Part shown: positions 38,872-50,797 of the stretch, one piece after another
Layout: each line of letters opens with the position of its first letter
Numbering within the stretch: position 1 is the first letter of the stretch
Assembly (NCBI GenBank): GCA_002101905.1
Contig: LQPU01000037.1
Location: forward strand, 248,001 to 312,000
Direction of reading: 5' to 3'
DNA: 64,000 nt
DNA from: Mycobacterium shimoidei
Lineage (GTDB): Bacteria > Actinomycetota > Actinomycetes > Mycobacteriales > Mycobacteriaceae
Position numbers and translations under genes: made by a program
The notes under the pieces: model-generated
What the model was told of the DNA's origin: nothing
The model's input: the letters and a program-made list of their open reading frames with translations, nothing else
The model's database searches: none

Positions 38872-39503
38872 ATCCCGAAATCCAGCCCCAGGCCCGTTAC
38901 ATCCTGCCGTCGTTCATCGAGCACTCCAGCTGGGGCGTCAAAGAATCCAACCCCTACAACAAGCTGTTCGAGGAGCGCATCATCTTCCTCGGCGTCCAGG
39001 TCGACGATGCGTCGGCGAACGACATCATGGCCCAGCTGCTGGTATTGGAGTCGCAGGATCCCGACCGCGACATCACGATGTACATCAACTCCCCCGGGGG
39101 CGGATTCACCTCGCTGATGGCGATTTACGACACGATGCAATACGTGCGCGCCGACATCCAGACTGTGTGCCTGGGGCAGGCCGCCTCGGCGGCCGCGGTG
39201 CTGTTGGCCGCCGGCACGCCGGGCAAACGAATGGCGCTGCCCAACGCCCGGGTGCTGATCCATCAGCCGTCGTTGTCCGGCGTGATTCAGGGTCAATTCT
39301 CCGACTTGGAGATTCAGGCAGCCGAGATCGAGCGGATGCGCACCCTGATGGAGACCACACTGGCCCGGCACACCGGTAAGGACGCCCAGGTGATCCGCAA
39401 GGACACTGACCGGGACAAGATCCTGACCGCTGAAGAGGCCAAGGACTACGGGATCATCGACACGGTCCTGGAGTACAGGAAGCTCTCGGCTCAGCCGGCT
39501 TAG
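38868..39503 (+). CDS. clpP2: ATP-dependent Clp protease proteolytic subunit ClpP2
   Basis: A 211-residue S14 peptidase, partner of ClpP1. The catalytic Ser is in G-Q-A-A-S-A-A-A, the His in I-H-Q-P-S-L-S-G and the Asp in D-T-D-R-D. The N-terminal I-E-H-S-S-W-G-V-K-E-S-N-P-Y is characteristic of ClpP2. In the active complex ClpP2 provides the docking face for the ATPases. The TAG overlaps the convergent mmuM stop by 4 bases. Confidence 0.96.
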   Translation: MNPEIQPQARYILPSFIEHSSWGVKESNPYNKLFEERIIFLGVQVDDASANDIMAQLLVLESQDPDRDITMYINSPGGGFTSLMAIYDTMQYVRADIQTVCLGQAASAAAVLLAAGTPGKRMALPNARVLIHQPSLSGVIQGQFSDLEIQAAEIERMRTLMETTLARHTGKDAQVIRKDTDRDKILTAEEAKDYGIIDTVLEYRKLSAQPA

Positions 39504-40381
39504 TTTCGCGTTATGGCCGCCAGCCCGGCGATATCAACCGGGCGTATTCGGCAGCACCCGCCGACGATGCGCGCTCCGGCCGAAACCCATTGTGCGGCCA
39601 TATCGGTCGAGAACCGCCGCGGACCGATCCAGGCGTGGTGAGTGGTGTCCCAACGCTCGCCGCTGTTTGGATACACGATCACCGGCTTGCCGATCTGGCC
39701 CGCCAGTGAGATGGCCGGCAAGACGTCTTCGGGCGCACAGCAATTGACACCGACGGCGACGATCTGCGGTATCCCAGCGGCGACCGCGAACGCCTCGGCC
39801 AGTGGCTGCCCGGCACGGGTGTTGGTGCCATCGATGGTGTAGCTGAGCCAGGCCGGCACGCCCAACCGGCGCACCAGGTCGACCAGCGCCGCGCCCTCGT
39901 CAGCATCCGGGATGGTCTCCAGCGCGATCACGTCGGCGCCCGCGTCGGCCAGTGCCTCGAGCCGGGGCAGATGCCACGCCGCCAGCTGCGTCGTCGACAG
40001 CCCGTAGCGGCCGCGGTATTCCGAGCCGTCGGCGAGCGCGGCGCCATAGGGGCCGACCGAGGCGGCAATGTATCCACGGCCGATCTCGTCGCGGGCCGCC
40101 GCTGCCAGTTCGACGCTGCGCCGCAATAGTCGCGCCGTGTCATCGTGGTCGAGGCCACGGGCGGCGAAGCCTTCGAACGATGCCTGATAGCTGGCGGTGG
40201 TCGCGATCATCGCCCCGGCGCGAAAGAAGGCTAGGTGGACGGCGGTGATCTCGTGCGGGGCGTCCACCAGCAGCCTCGCCGACCACAACGGGTCGGAAAG
40301 ATCGTGGCCTCGCGCCTCCAACTCGGTGGCCAGACCGCCATCGCTGAGCAGCACGGTATCGTCGGGCACGGCAAATCCCAC
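39500..40381 (-). CDS. mmuM: Homocysteine S-methyltransferase (MmuM)
   Basis: A ~293-residue zinc-dependent enzyme transferring methyl from S-methylmethionine or SAM to homocysteine. Visible are L-S-D-G-G-L-A-T-E-L-E at the start, the zinc Cys in G-V-N-C-C, and the C-terminal pair in G-G-C-C-R. GTG 40381 is my choice because it aligns with the conserved N-terminus; an in-frame GTG at 40450 would add 23 poorly conserved residues. It resembles Rv2458 and sits on the opposite strand between clpP2 and clpX. Confidence 0.9.
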   Translation of the reverse strand: MGFAVPDDTVLLSDGGLATELEARGHDLSDPLWSARLLVDAPHEITAVHLAFFRAGAMIATTASYQASFEGFAARGLDHDDTARLLRRSVELAAAARDEIGRGYIAASVGPYGAALADGSEYRGRYGLSTTQLAAWHLPRLEALADAGADVIALETIPDADEGAALVDLVRRLGVPAWLSYTIDGTNTRAGQPLAEAFAVAAGIPQIVAVGVNCCAPEDVLPAISLAGQIGKPVIVYPNSGERWDTTHHAWIGPRRFSTDMAAQWVSAGARIVGGCCRIRPVDIAGLAAITRN

Positions 40382-40491
40382 AGGCCCACTGTAGGGACGT
40401 GCTGCTGCCCGGCTCTCGGTCCAGTAACGGCCACGACACGCCAAAGACACGGTGGCGCGTTGTGGGGCGCGAGATCTGTCGCCAGGCGATA

Positions 40492-40514
40492 TGTTCTCAG
40501 GCAGTCAGAGAACA
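40492..40514. promoter_or_regulatory. Palindrome in the mmuM-clpX divergent region
   Basis: TGTTCTC and GAGAACA are perfect 7-bp inverted arms with a 9-base gap. A -10-like TATGTT (40490-40495) overlaps the left arm. This has the form of an operator serving clpX, mmuM or both. I cannot assign the regulator. Confidence 0.45.
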
Positions 40515-40658
40515 AATACTCATGAATATCAAGCACGCGATTCGGCCTTAACGGTCGCGTCGCGCCCGAACAAGCGGGTAGCGTCGGGAATTGCACGCGG
40601 CATACCTGGACGCGACAGGACGACGAGACTCGGACAAGGAAGTAGGCCTTCAAGCACC

Positions 40659-41939
40659 ATGGCGCGCATCGGAGATGGCGGTGACCTGCTGAAGTGCTCG
40701 TTCTGCGGGAAAAGCCAAAAGCAGGTGAAGAAGCTCATTGCGGGGCCTGGCGTATACATCTGCGATGAATGCATTGACCTGTGCAACGAGATCATCGAAG
40801 AAGAACTCGCCGACGCCGACGACGTAAAGCTTGATGAGCTGCCGAAGCCCGCAGAGATCCGGGAATTCCTCGAGGGGTATGTGATCGGCCAAGACACCGC
40901 CAAGCGGACGCTGGCCGTCGCGGTCTACAACCACTACAAGCGCATCCAGGCCGGCGAAAAGGGTCGTGACTCCCGCTCCGAGCCGGTCGAGCTGACCAAG
41001 TCCAACATCTTGATGCTCGGCCCCACCGGGTGCGGCAAGACCTACCTGGCGCAGACCTTGGCCAAGATGCTCAACGTGCCGTTCGCCATCGCCGACGCCA
41101 CCGCGCTCACCGAGGCCGGGTATGTCGGCGAGGACGTCGAAAACATTCTGCTCAAGCTGATCCAGGCCGCCGACTACGACGTCAAGCGCGCCGAGACCGG
41201 CATCATCTACATCGACGAGGTGGACAAGATCGCCCGCAAGAGCGAGAACCCCTCGATCACCCGCGACGTCTCGGGCGAGGGCGTGCAGCAGGCGCTACTG
41301 AAGATCCTGGAGGGCACCCAGGCCTCGGTGCCGCCGCAGGGCGGCCGCAAGCACCCGCACCAGGAGTTCATCCAGATCGACACCACCAACGTGTTGTTCA
41401 TCGTGGCCGGTGCGTTCGCCGGTCTGGAAAAGATCGTCTCGGACCGCGTCGGCAAACGCGGCCTGGGCTTCGGCGCGGAGGTTCGCTCCAAGACCGATAT
41501 CGACACCACCGACCACTTTGCCGAGGTAATGCCTGAGGACTTGATCAAGTACGGGCTCATTCCGGAGTTCATCGGTCGGCTGCCTGTCGTCGCCTCGGTG
41601 ACCAACCTCGATATGGACTCGCTGGTGAAGATCTTGTCCCAGCCCAAGAACGCGTTGGTCAAGCAGTACACCCGGCTCTTCGAAATGGACGGCGTGGAGC
41701 TGGAATTCACCCAGGACGCGTTGGAGGCGATCGCCGAGCAGGCGATCCACCGCGGCACCGGTGCTCGCGGCTTGCGCGCGATCATGGAAGAAGTCCTGCT
41801 GCCGGTGATGTACGACATCCCCAGTCGCGACGACGTCGCCAAGGTCGTGGTGACCAAAGAGACCGTGCAAGACAACGTGCTGCCGACGATCGTTCCGCGC
41901 AAGCCGTCGCGCACCGAACGCCGCGACAAGAGCGCGTAA
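40659..41939 (+). CDS. clpX: ATP-dependent Clp protease ATP-binding subunit ClpX
   Basis: A 426-residue AAA+ unfoldase. The N-terminal zinc-binding domain has C-S-F-C ... C-D-E-C (residues ~13-37). Walker A is G-P-T-G-C-G-K-T, Walker B is I-I-Y-I-D-E-V-D-K, and pore and sensor-2 segments (G-A-R-G-L-R-A) are present. ATG 40659 gives the same length I recall for Rv2457c. A leader of ~150 bases separates it from the palindrome at 40492. It feeds unfolded substrates to ClpP1P2, encoded 1.1 kb upstream. Confidence 0.97.
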   Translation: MARIGDGGDLLKCSFCGKSQKQVKKLIAGPGVYICDECIDLCNEIIEEELADADDVKLDELPKPAEIREFLEGYVIGQDTAKRTLAVAVYNHYKRIQAGEKGRDSRSEPVELTKSNILMLGPTGCGKTYLAQTLAKMLNVPFAIADATALTEAGYVGEDVENILLKLIQAADYDVKRAETGIIYIDEVDKIARKSENPSITRDVSGEGVQQALLKILEGTQASVPPQGGRKHPHQEFIQIDTTNVLFIVAGAFAGLEKIVSDRVGKRGLGFGAEVRSKTDIDTTDHFAEVMPEDLIKYGLIPEFIGRLPVVASVTNLDMDSLVKILSQPKNALVKQYTRLFEMDGVELEFTQDALEAIAEQAIHRGTGARGLRAIMEEVLLPVMYDIPSRDDVAKVVVTKETVQDNVLPTIVPRKPSRTERRDKSA

Positions 41940-42195
41940 TTCGGGGCGCCGGGAGCGCTAGCTAACGTTACTCAGGCGTAGGGTTTGTTCTTAGAGTTCA
42001 CCCTCGCACCACAGTGACGAAAACCACAATTGGATTGAGTCTGCGTCTGTGCCGCGCGCCTGACCTCGCTTTTTGCCTGGGTGGCGGTACGGTATGGGTG
42101 CGGGCGGGCACAAATGAAACCCTAAGAGCAGTGCAATAATCGGTACTGCCAGTGACACAAAATCGACTCGGGGGTCCACTCGGACGGCGGCGCCC

Positions 42196-44177
42196 GTGCG
42201 GCAGACAGTGACGGAAGGCGGGGACGTGGGTCCGAACGACGACGGAGCCAGGTCAGAGACTCATTCAGCCGGCACGGCAACCAAGCGAAAGAAGCTTGAG
42301 AACGTCGTCATTCGCTTCGCCGGGGACTCCGGTGATGGCATGCAGCTCACCGGCGATAGGTTCACCTCCGAGGCCGCCCTCTTCGGTAATGACCTGGCCA
42401 CTCAGCCGAACTATCCGGCCGAGATCCGCGCCCCGCAGGGCACGCTGCCCGGTGTCTCGTCATTCCAGATCCAAATCGCTGACTACGACATCCTCACGGC
42501 CGGCGACCGGCCCGATGTGCTGGTCGCGATGAACCCGGCGGCGTTGAAAGCCAATATCGCCGACCTGCCGCGCGGCGGACTGGTGATCGCCAACTCCGAT
42601 GAGTTCACCAAACGCAACCTGGCCAAGGTCGGTTACGAAGGCAACCCCCTGGAGAACGGCGAACTGTCCGAATATGTCGTGCAACCGGTTGCGATGACCA
42701 CGCTGACCCTCGGTGCTGTCGAGGCCATCGGGGCCTCGAAAAAGGACGGCCAGCGCGCCAAGAACATGTTTGCGCTGGGCCTGTTGTCCTGGATGTACGG
42801 CCGGCCGATCGAGACCAGCGAGAGGTTCATCCGGCACAAGTTCGCCGGCAAGCCTGACGTCGCCGAAGCCAACGTGCTCGCCCTGAAAGCCGGCTGGAAC
42901 TACGGCGAAACCACCGAAGCCTTCGGTACCACCTACGAGGTCTCTCCGGCGAAGCTCCCGGCCGGCGAATACCGGCAGATCTCCGGTAACACCGCGATGG
43001 CCTACGGCATCATCACTGCCGGCCACCTCGCCGGCATCAAGGTCGTTCTCGGCAGTTACCCCATCACGCCTGCTTCCGACATCCTGCACGAACTGTCCAA
43101 GCACAAGAACTTCGATGTCATCACCTTCCAGGCCGAAGACGAAATCGCCGGCGTCGGCGCGGCACTCGGCGCCGCCTACGGCGGCGCGCTCGGCGTCACC
43201 AGCACCTCGGGGCCCGGGCTGTCGCTGAAGGCCGAGGCGATCGGGCTCGGCGTGATGACCGAGTTGCCGTTGCTGGTGATCGATGTCCAGCGCGCCGGAC
43301 CATCGACGGGCATGCCGACCAAGACCGAGCAGGCCGACCTGATGCAGGCGATGTACGGGCGCAACGGCGAGTCACCGGTTGCCGTGGTGGCACCGTGCTC
43401 ACCGTCGGATTGCTTCGACACCGCTCTTGAAGCCGTGCGTATCGCGGTGTCGTATCACACGCCGGTGATCGTGCTGTCGGACGGCGCCATCGCCAACGGC
43501 TCCGAACCATGGCGAATCCCGGACATCAGCGAGCTCGAGCCGATCGAGCACACCTACGCCCAAGCGGGTGAACCGTTCCAGCCGTACGCCCGCGACCCGG
43601 AGACCCTGGCGCGCCAGTTCGCGATTCCCGGCACCCCGGGCCTGGAACACCGCATCGGCGGGCTGGAGGCGGCCAACGGTTCGGGCAACATCTCCTACGA
43701 TCCCGCCAACCACGACCTGATGGTGCGATTGCGCCAGGCCAAGATCGACGGAATCCGCGTTCCGGACCTCGAGGTCGACGACCCGACCGGTGACGCGGAA
43801 CTGCTGCTGATCGGTTGGGGCAGCACCTACGGTCCGATCGGTGAGGCGTGCCGGCGCGCGCGCCGCAAGGGCATCAAGGTCGCCCATGCCCACTTGCGAC
43901 ACCTCAATCCGTTCCCGGCCAACCTCGGTGAGGTGCTGCGCCGCTACCCCAAGGTGGTGGCGCCGGAGATGAACCTGGGTCAGCTGGCCTTGCTGCTGCG
44001 CGGGAAATACCTGGTCGACATCCAGTCGGTGACCAAGGTTCAAGGTGTTGCGTTCTTGGCCGACGAAATCGGGCGCGTCATCCGCGCGGCGCTGGGCGGA
44101 ACGCTGGCCGAAATTGAGCGGGACAAGACGATGGTCGCCAAACTGGCAGTGGCGACGGTTGGAGCGGGAGTTGAATC

Positions 44178-44181
<4 letters not shown>
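42196..44181 (+). CDS. korA: 2-oxoglutarate:ferredoxin oxidoreductase subunit alpha (KorA)
   Basis: A ~661-residue fused γ/α subunit (Rv2455c type). The γ domain (residues ~35-220) has V-I-R-F-A-G-D-S-G-D-G-M. The α part (from ~270) has Y-P-I-T-P-A-S-D and T-S-G-P-G-L-S-L-K-E-like segments, which contact CoA and TPP. With KorB it makes succinyl-CoA by a CoA- and ferredoxin-dependent route, an alternative to KDH. GTG 42196 is the longest start; GTG starts further in (such as the one after GGCGGGGAC) are equally plausible. The stop overlaps korB by ATGA. Confidence 0.93.
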
Positions 44182-45245
<1,064 letters not shown>

Positions 45246-45246
45246 C

Positions 45247-45861
45247 GTGGCAGCCCGGCCGGCCTCGTTGGCGGGGGTGGTTTTAGCGGGGGGTGCGTCG
45301 CGGCGGATGGGGCGCGACAAAGCGACTCTCCCGGTGCCCAAAGGCATTAGCGGTGTGGATGGTGCCACCACGATGGTCGAGCACGTGGTCACGATCGTCG
45401 CCCAACGGTGTCAACCGGTTTTCGTCGTGGCCGCACCGGGCCAGCGGCTGCCAAAACTGCAGGCGGAAGTGGTGCGCGACGAAGTGCGCGGGCTGGGGCC
45501 GTTGCTGGCGACCGGACGCGGATTGCGTGCCGCACGGGAGGCCGGCGCCGAGCGGGCGTTCGTGTGCGCCGTCGACATGCCGCTGCTGACCGCCGATCTG
45601 ATCGACACCCTTGCTGCCCGCGCCGCTGAAAGCGGTGCCGAAGTGACACTGCCGTGGGATGGCCGCGACCACTACCTGGCCGGGGTGTACCGAACCGACC
45701 TTGCGGCCAAAGTGGATGCGCTCGTTGCCGCGGGGGAGCGGTCGATGCGTGCACTGGTCGACAATGTTGACGCTCAGCGGATCGTGATGCCGGAGTCGCG
45801 GGCGCTCTCCAACATCAACTCGGCGGATGACCTGCGGTCTCTTCTGCAGCTCGCCGGCTAA
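45247..45861 (+). CDS. mobA: Molybdenum cofactor guanylyltransferase (MobA)
   Basis: A ~204-residue nucleotidyltransferase that adds GMP to molybdopterin. The nucleotide-binding signature [13 protein letters not shown] is near the start, followed by the catalytic C-A-V-D-M-P-L-L and N-I-N-S-A-D-D-L at the end. GTG 45247 lies two bases after the korB stop, so it is probably the third gene of the kor operon. It corresponds to Rv2453c. Confidence 0.9.
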   Translation: MAARPASLAGVVLAGGASRRMGRDKATLPVPKGISGVDGATTMVEHVVTIVAQRCQPVFVVAAPGQRLPKLQAEVVRDEVRGLGPLLATGRGLRAAREAGAERAFVCAVDMPLLTADLIDTLAARAAESGAEVTLPWDGRDHYLAGVYRTDLAAKVDALVAAGERSMRALVDNVDAQRIVMPESRALSNINSADDLRSLLQLAG

Positions 45862-46044
45862 CACCGAGAATTGATCGGCGAATATCGCCCAGCATTTCTC
45901 AACGCGAATCCGACGTCAAAAGAACGCGTAATTCATGGCGGCTCTCGTAATAATCGGGCCATAATGCACAGGGAAGTATCTCGCTTTTCCGCCTGGGCGG
46001 ACAATGACTGTTGCTCCCGGCGTGCGTTGTATGGCCGTAAAGCG

Positions 46045-46067
46045 CTGTGACACAGTGGTTTTGGCGT
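46045..46067. promoter_or_regulatory. CTGTGACACAG palindrome, copy 1 (MtrA/CRP-like)
   Basis: CTGTGACACAG followed by TGGTTTTGGCGT. On the minus strand the left part, with two bases of flank, reads GTCACAGCG, the MtrA box core as I know it. Twenty of 23 positions match the copy at 46262. Confidence 0.45.
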
Positions 46068-46261
46068 CCGTCGGGATCGCACACGGGCTGACACTCTAAT
46101 TCCGCAAAAGTCGCTGACAACAATATTGAGTCTGTGATGCCCAGCAAATTGCTTGCCGAGGGCCGAAGGATCCGGCGAGCCAGGAACACAGGTCCTTTGA
46201 CGTCGTCAGTCCGGTCAGCCGCTTTGGGCAACAGCGAGTTCCACCGCTGGATCGAAAATTA

Positions 46262-46284
46262 CTGTGGCACAGTAGTTTTAGCGT
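46262..46284. promoter_or_regulatory. CTGTGGCACAG palindrome, copy 2
   Basis: CTGTGGCACAG followed by TAGTTTTAGCGT, 217 bases downstream of copy 1 in the same orientation. Confidence 0.45.
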
Positions 46285-46652
46285 ACAGCGTTACGCAGTC
46301 GAGTCCCAGGGGATGCAGCGTAGCTCAAGCCGCTGCTGTCACGTGTGTAATAGCGGTGACGCGGGGGTTTACGGGCAGCCGTTGTACGTCGGTTTTCCTC
46401 TAGCAAATGTCGTGTCGAAACTCACAATTTCACGGTGATCTGGCTCACGATAACTGCGTTATCGGCCGACTTTGACGTGGGCGAAGAAGCACCGGATGAC
46501 CTGGGGAGACGATTCTAAATCGGTACCGATATCTGGCTGTTATCGAAACGATATCTCCGGCGTGTCGGAGATGACGAACGCAATTTGATTCCGTACGGTC
46601 CGAGGCGGCCCTCAAGGGGCAAACAAAATCGAATCCAGGAACCCGCGTGTGA

Positions 46653-47366
<714 letters not shown>

Positions 47367-47380
47367 TCGCAAGCTGACAG

Positions 47381-47410
47381 ACGGTGCCGGGCCTTCGGGC
47401 CCGGCACCGT
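47381..47410 (+). terminator. Intrinsic terminator of rpfE
   Basis: A perfect 13-bp stem (ACGGTGCCGGGCC / GGCCCGGCACCGT) closed by a TTCG tetraloop and followed by TGTCTATT. It starts 14 bases after the rpfE stop. Confidence 0.85.
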
Positions 47411-47466
47411 TGTCTATTCGTTGTCTATTCGCGGGTTCTTAGAACCGCCTGTGTTAGGCAAGACAT

Positions 47467-49467
47467 ATGACCGCAACGGCGTTCGACAACCTCGACGACT
47501 ACCTTGCGTTGCCGCGGGTTTCGGGTCTGGCGGTCTCGGCCGACGGCTCGCGGGTGGCGACCACGGTGGCCGAACTCAACGACAAACGCACGGAATACAT
47601 CACCGCGATCTGGGAGCTCGATCCGGCCGGCCAAGCGCCCGCACGCCGACTGACCCGAGGCGCCACCGGTGAGTCGTCACCGGCCTTCACCGTCGGTGGA
47701 GATCTGCTGTTCTTGTCGTCACGGCGCACTGGGGACAAGGCGGACGACGCCGACAAACCACCGGCCTCGGTGTGGCGCTTACCCGCCGCGGGCGGCGAGG
47801 CGACCGAAGAGCTGAGCGTGCCGGCAGCGGTCACCGCGCTGCGCACCGCGCGGGCTGCCGACGTCACCGTGATTGGCACTACGCTGCTGGCGTCGGCGCA
47901 CAGCGTGGACGAGGATCGGCGTGTCCGCGATTTGCGCAAGGACGCGCAGGTGACCGCGATCTTGCACGACGGGTATCCGGTGCGCTACTGGGACAAGGAC
48001 TTGGGTCAAGACCACCCGCACCTTTTCGATGCGTCCGGGCCGCGCGATCTGACCCCGAACCCGGGGATGGCGTTGCGCGAGGCCGAGTTTGACGTCAGCG
48101 CCGACGGCGGGTTCCTGGTAACGACCTGGCGGGTGGCTGGGCCCGGACCCGCGCAACGCTCGGTGCTGGTGCGCGTCGACTTGGCCTCGAAAGAGCGCAC
48201 TGTGATCGTCGACGACCCCGACGCCGATTTGGAGCACCCCGCGATCTCACCGGACGGGTCGGCGGTGGCGTTCACCCGGATGACCATCGCCGCGCCCGAA
48301 TCAGCCCCACGAACGACGTTGCACTGCTTGCGATTCGGCGACGAGCCTGCACTAGTGGCGCCGGACTGGGATCGTTGGCCCAACTCGGTGACATGGTCGA
48401 GTGATGGCGCCTCGTTGGTTGTCACGGCCGACCAGGCAGGCCTGACCCCGGTGTTTGTCATCGATGTCGCCACATCGACTGTCGCCCAACTCACCAACGA
48501 CGACTTCAGCTACGCCGATGTCGTCGCGGCGCCCGACGGAGTGTTGTATGCCCTGCGCCACTCGTACGCGGCGCCACCGCATCCGGTGCGCATTGACCCG
48601 GATGGCGCCGTCACGGTGCTGCCGTGCGTCGAATTACCTGAACTGCCGGGAACGTTGACGGAGGTCACCGCGGCTGCGCCGGATCGCACCGCGGTGCGGT
48701 CATGGCTGGTACTGCCCGACGGCGACGCAGCCGCGCCGCTGCTGTTGTGGATCCACGGCGGCCCGCTGGGCAGCTGGAATGGTTGGTCCTGGCGCTGGAA
48801 CCCGTGGTTGATGGCCGCCCAGGGTTATGCGGTCTTGCTACCCGATCCGGCTTTGTCCACCGGCTACGGACAAGCGTTCATCCAACGCGGCTGGGGAGCG
48901 TGGGGCGGACCGCCCTTCGAGGATTTGATGGCCGCCACCGACGCCGCATGCCGACATCCGCGCGTCGACGCCACCCGCACCGCCGCGATGGGGGGATCTT
49001 TCGGCGGCTACATGGCGAATTGGGTAGCCGGCCACACCGACCGCTTCGCCGCCATCGTCACTCACGCCAGCCTGTGGGCGCTGGATCAATTCGGTCCGAC
49101 CACCGACCTGGCCTACTACTGGCGCCGCGAGATGACACCGCAAATGGCCGCAGCGCACTCGCCACACCGGTTCGTCGATCAGATCGCCACCCCGATGCTG
49201 GTGATACACGGCGACAAGGACTATCGCGTGCCGATCAGCGAAGCCCTGCGGTTGTGGTACGAGCTGCTCGCCGACTCGGCGCTACCCGCCGACGAGAACG
49301 GCAAGAGCCCGCACCGGTTCTTGTACTTCCCCTCCGAGCATCATTGGGTACTCGCACCGCAGCACACAAAGATCTGGTACCAGGTGGTGCTCGCATTCCT
49401 GGCCGAGCATGTACTCGGGGAGGCCCGTGAACTGCCGGAAATACTCGGGGTAGCGTCGGCGCCGTGA
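47467..49467 (+). CDS. S9-family prolyl oligopeptidase / acylaminoacyl peptidase
   Basis: A 666-residue two-domain serine peptidase. Residues ~10-400 form a β-propeller of TolB-like blades (repeated S-A-D-G, S-P-D-G segments). Residues ~410-660 are the α/β-hydrolase peptidase with the nucleophile in G-G-S-F-G-G-Y-M, the Asp in H-G-D-K-D-Y-R-V-P and the His in S-E-H-H-W-V. There is no signal peptide, so it acts in the cytoplasm on short or N-acylated peptides. Its TGA overlaps the next gene by 4 bases. I do not recall an orthologue at this place in M. tuberculosis. Confidence 0.9.
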   Translation: MTATAFDNLDDYLALPRVSGLAVSADGSRVATTVAELNDKRTEYITAIWELDPAGQAPARRLTRGATGESSPAFTVGGDLLFLSSRRTGDKADDADKPPASVWRLPAAGGEATEELSVPAAVTALRTARAADVTVIGTTLLASAHSVDEDRRVRDLRKDAQVTAILHDGYPVRYWDKDLGQDHPHLFDASGPRDLTPNPGMALREAEFDVSADGGFLVTTWRVAGPGPAQRSVLVRVDLASKERTVIVDDPDADLEHPAISPDGSAVAFTRMTIAAPESAPRTTLHCLRFGDEPALVAPDWDRWPNSVTWSSDGASLVVTADQAGLTPVFVIDVATSTVAQLTNDDFSYADVVAAPDGVLYALRHSYAAPPHPVRIDPDGAVTVLPCVELPELPGTLTEVTAAAPDRTAVRSWLVLPDGDAAAPLLLWIHGGPLGSWNGWSWRWNPWLMAAQGYAVLLPDPALSTGYGQAFIQRGWGAWGGPPFEDLMAATDAACRHPRVDATRTAAMGGSFGGYMANWVAGHTDRFAAIVTHASLWALDQFGPTTDLAYYWRREMTPQMAAAHSPHRFVDQIATPMLVIHGDKDYRVPISEALRLWYELLADSALPADENGKSPHRFLYFPSEHHWVLAPQHTKIWYQVVLAFLAEHVLGEARELPEILGVASAP

Positions 49468-50714
49468 CGCAACGCGAATTCGACATCGTCGTGTACGGGG
49501 CGACCGGGTTCGTCGGGAAGCTGACCGCCGAATACCTGGCCAAGGCCGGCGGCGACGCCCGCATTGCCCTGGCCGGACGTTCGATCGATCGGTTGGGAAA
49601 GGTCCGCGACACCCTGGGTCCGGCGGCGCAGTCCTGGCCACTGCTGCAGGCCGACGCCTCCACGCCCTCGACCTTGGACGCGATGGCGGCCCGAACCCAG
49701 GTGGTGATCACGACCGTCGGGCCGTACACGCGCTACGGGCTGCCGCTCGTCGCCGCCTGCGCGGCAGCCGGCACCGACTACGCCGACCTGACCGGCGAGG
49801 CGATGTTTGTGCGCAACAGCATCGATCTGTACCACAAACAGGCGGCCGACACCGGCGCTCGCATCGTGCATGCCTGTGGATTCGACTCCATCCCTTCAGA
49901 TTTGACCGTGTACGCGTTGTACCGGGCAGCGCGCGACGACGGCACCGGCGAACTCGGCGACACCGAACTCGTGGTGCGCCGGTTCTCCGGCGCGTTTTCT
50001 GGAGGCACCATCGCGTCGATGCTGGAAGTGCTCAGCAGCGCCTCCAGCGACCCGGACGTCCGGCGCCAGCTCGCCGATCCCTACACGCTGAGCAGCGACC
50101 GCGGCGCCGAACCGGACCTGGGTCGCCAGCCCGATCTGCGGTGGCGTCGCGGTCGTGACATTGCGCCGGAACTGAACGGTGTCTGGACAGCCGGATTCGT
50201 GATGGCGCCGTACAACACCCGAATCGTGCGACGCAGCAACGCTTTACTGGATTGGGCATACGGCACCCGGTTCCGCTACAGCGAAACCATGAGCGTCGGA
50301 TCGTCGTTGGTCGCGCCGGCGTTATCGGTCATTGGAACCGGGCTTGGGGAAGTGACGTTCGGGTTGGGCAGCCGTTATTTCCGGCTGTTGCCGCGCCGGC
50401 TGATCGATCGGATGGTGCCCAAACCCGGCACCGGGCCCAGCGAAGCCGTCCGCGAACGTGGCTACTACCAGGTCGAGACCTACACCACCACGTCGACCGG
50501 CGTCCGATACGTGGCGACGATGGCTCAGCAGGGCGATCCGGGCTACAAGGCGACGTCGATCCTGCTGGGCGAGTCCGGTCTGGCGCTGGCTTTGGATCGC
50601 GACAAGCTCTCCGACCTGTGCGGCGTGCTCACACCGGTGTCGGCCATGGGTGATGCGCTGCTGGCACGTCTGCCGGGCGCCGACGTGACGTTGGAAACTA
50701 CACGGCTGAGCTGA
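49464..50714 (+). CDS. Trans-acting enoyl reductase / saccharopine dehydrogenase-like protein (Rv2449c type)
   Basis: A 416-residue Rossmann-fold protein with V-V-Y-G-A-T-G-F-V-G-K at residues ~7-17 for NAD(P) binding, then A-G-R-S at the end of the second strand. The family includes the trans-acting enoyl reductase of phthiocerol synthesis (Rv2953) and the Rv2449c paralogue at the syntenic position. A reductase acting on polyketide or lipid intermediates is likely but unproven here. GTG 49464 overlaps the peptidase stop by GTGA. Confidence 0.87.
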   Translation: MTQREFDIVVYGATGFVGKLTAEYLAKAGGDARIALAGRSIDRLGKVRDTLGPAAQSWPLLQADASTPSTLDAMAARTQVVITTVGPYTRYGLPLVAACAAAGTDYADLTGEAMFVRNSIDLYHKQAADTGARIVHACGFDSIPSDLTVYALYRAARDDGTGELGDTELVVRRFSGAFSGGTIASMLEVLSSASSDPDVRRQLADPYTLSSDRGAEPDLGRQPDLRWRRGRDIAPELNGVWTAGFVMAPYNTRIVRRSNALLDWAYGTRFRYSETMSVGSSLVAPALSVIGTGLGEVTFGLGSRYFRLLPRRLIDRMVPKPGTGPSEAVRERGYYQVETYTTTSTGVRYVATMAQQGDPGYKATSILLGESGLALALDRDKLSDLCGVLTPVSAMGDALLARLPGADVTLETTRLS

Positions 50715-50797
50715 TAAGGCTGTTGAGCAAGATCATTTCGAACTAGTGTCATAGCTGCGTCACAACAACATCCCAGCAACGTTAGGTGGACGGGTCC

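Noticed and set aside
41979..42124. TAGGGTTT and AAACCCTA as an operator or long-range hairpin before korA
   Set aside because: The 8-bp arms are 130 bases apart and could arise by chance; nothing else supports pairing.
45899..46231. 110-codon minus-strand frame upstream of rpfE
   Set aside because: No ribosome site, no recognised motif, and it overlaps the repeated regulatory-type sites.
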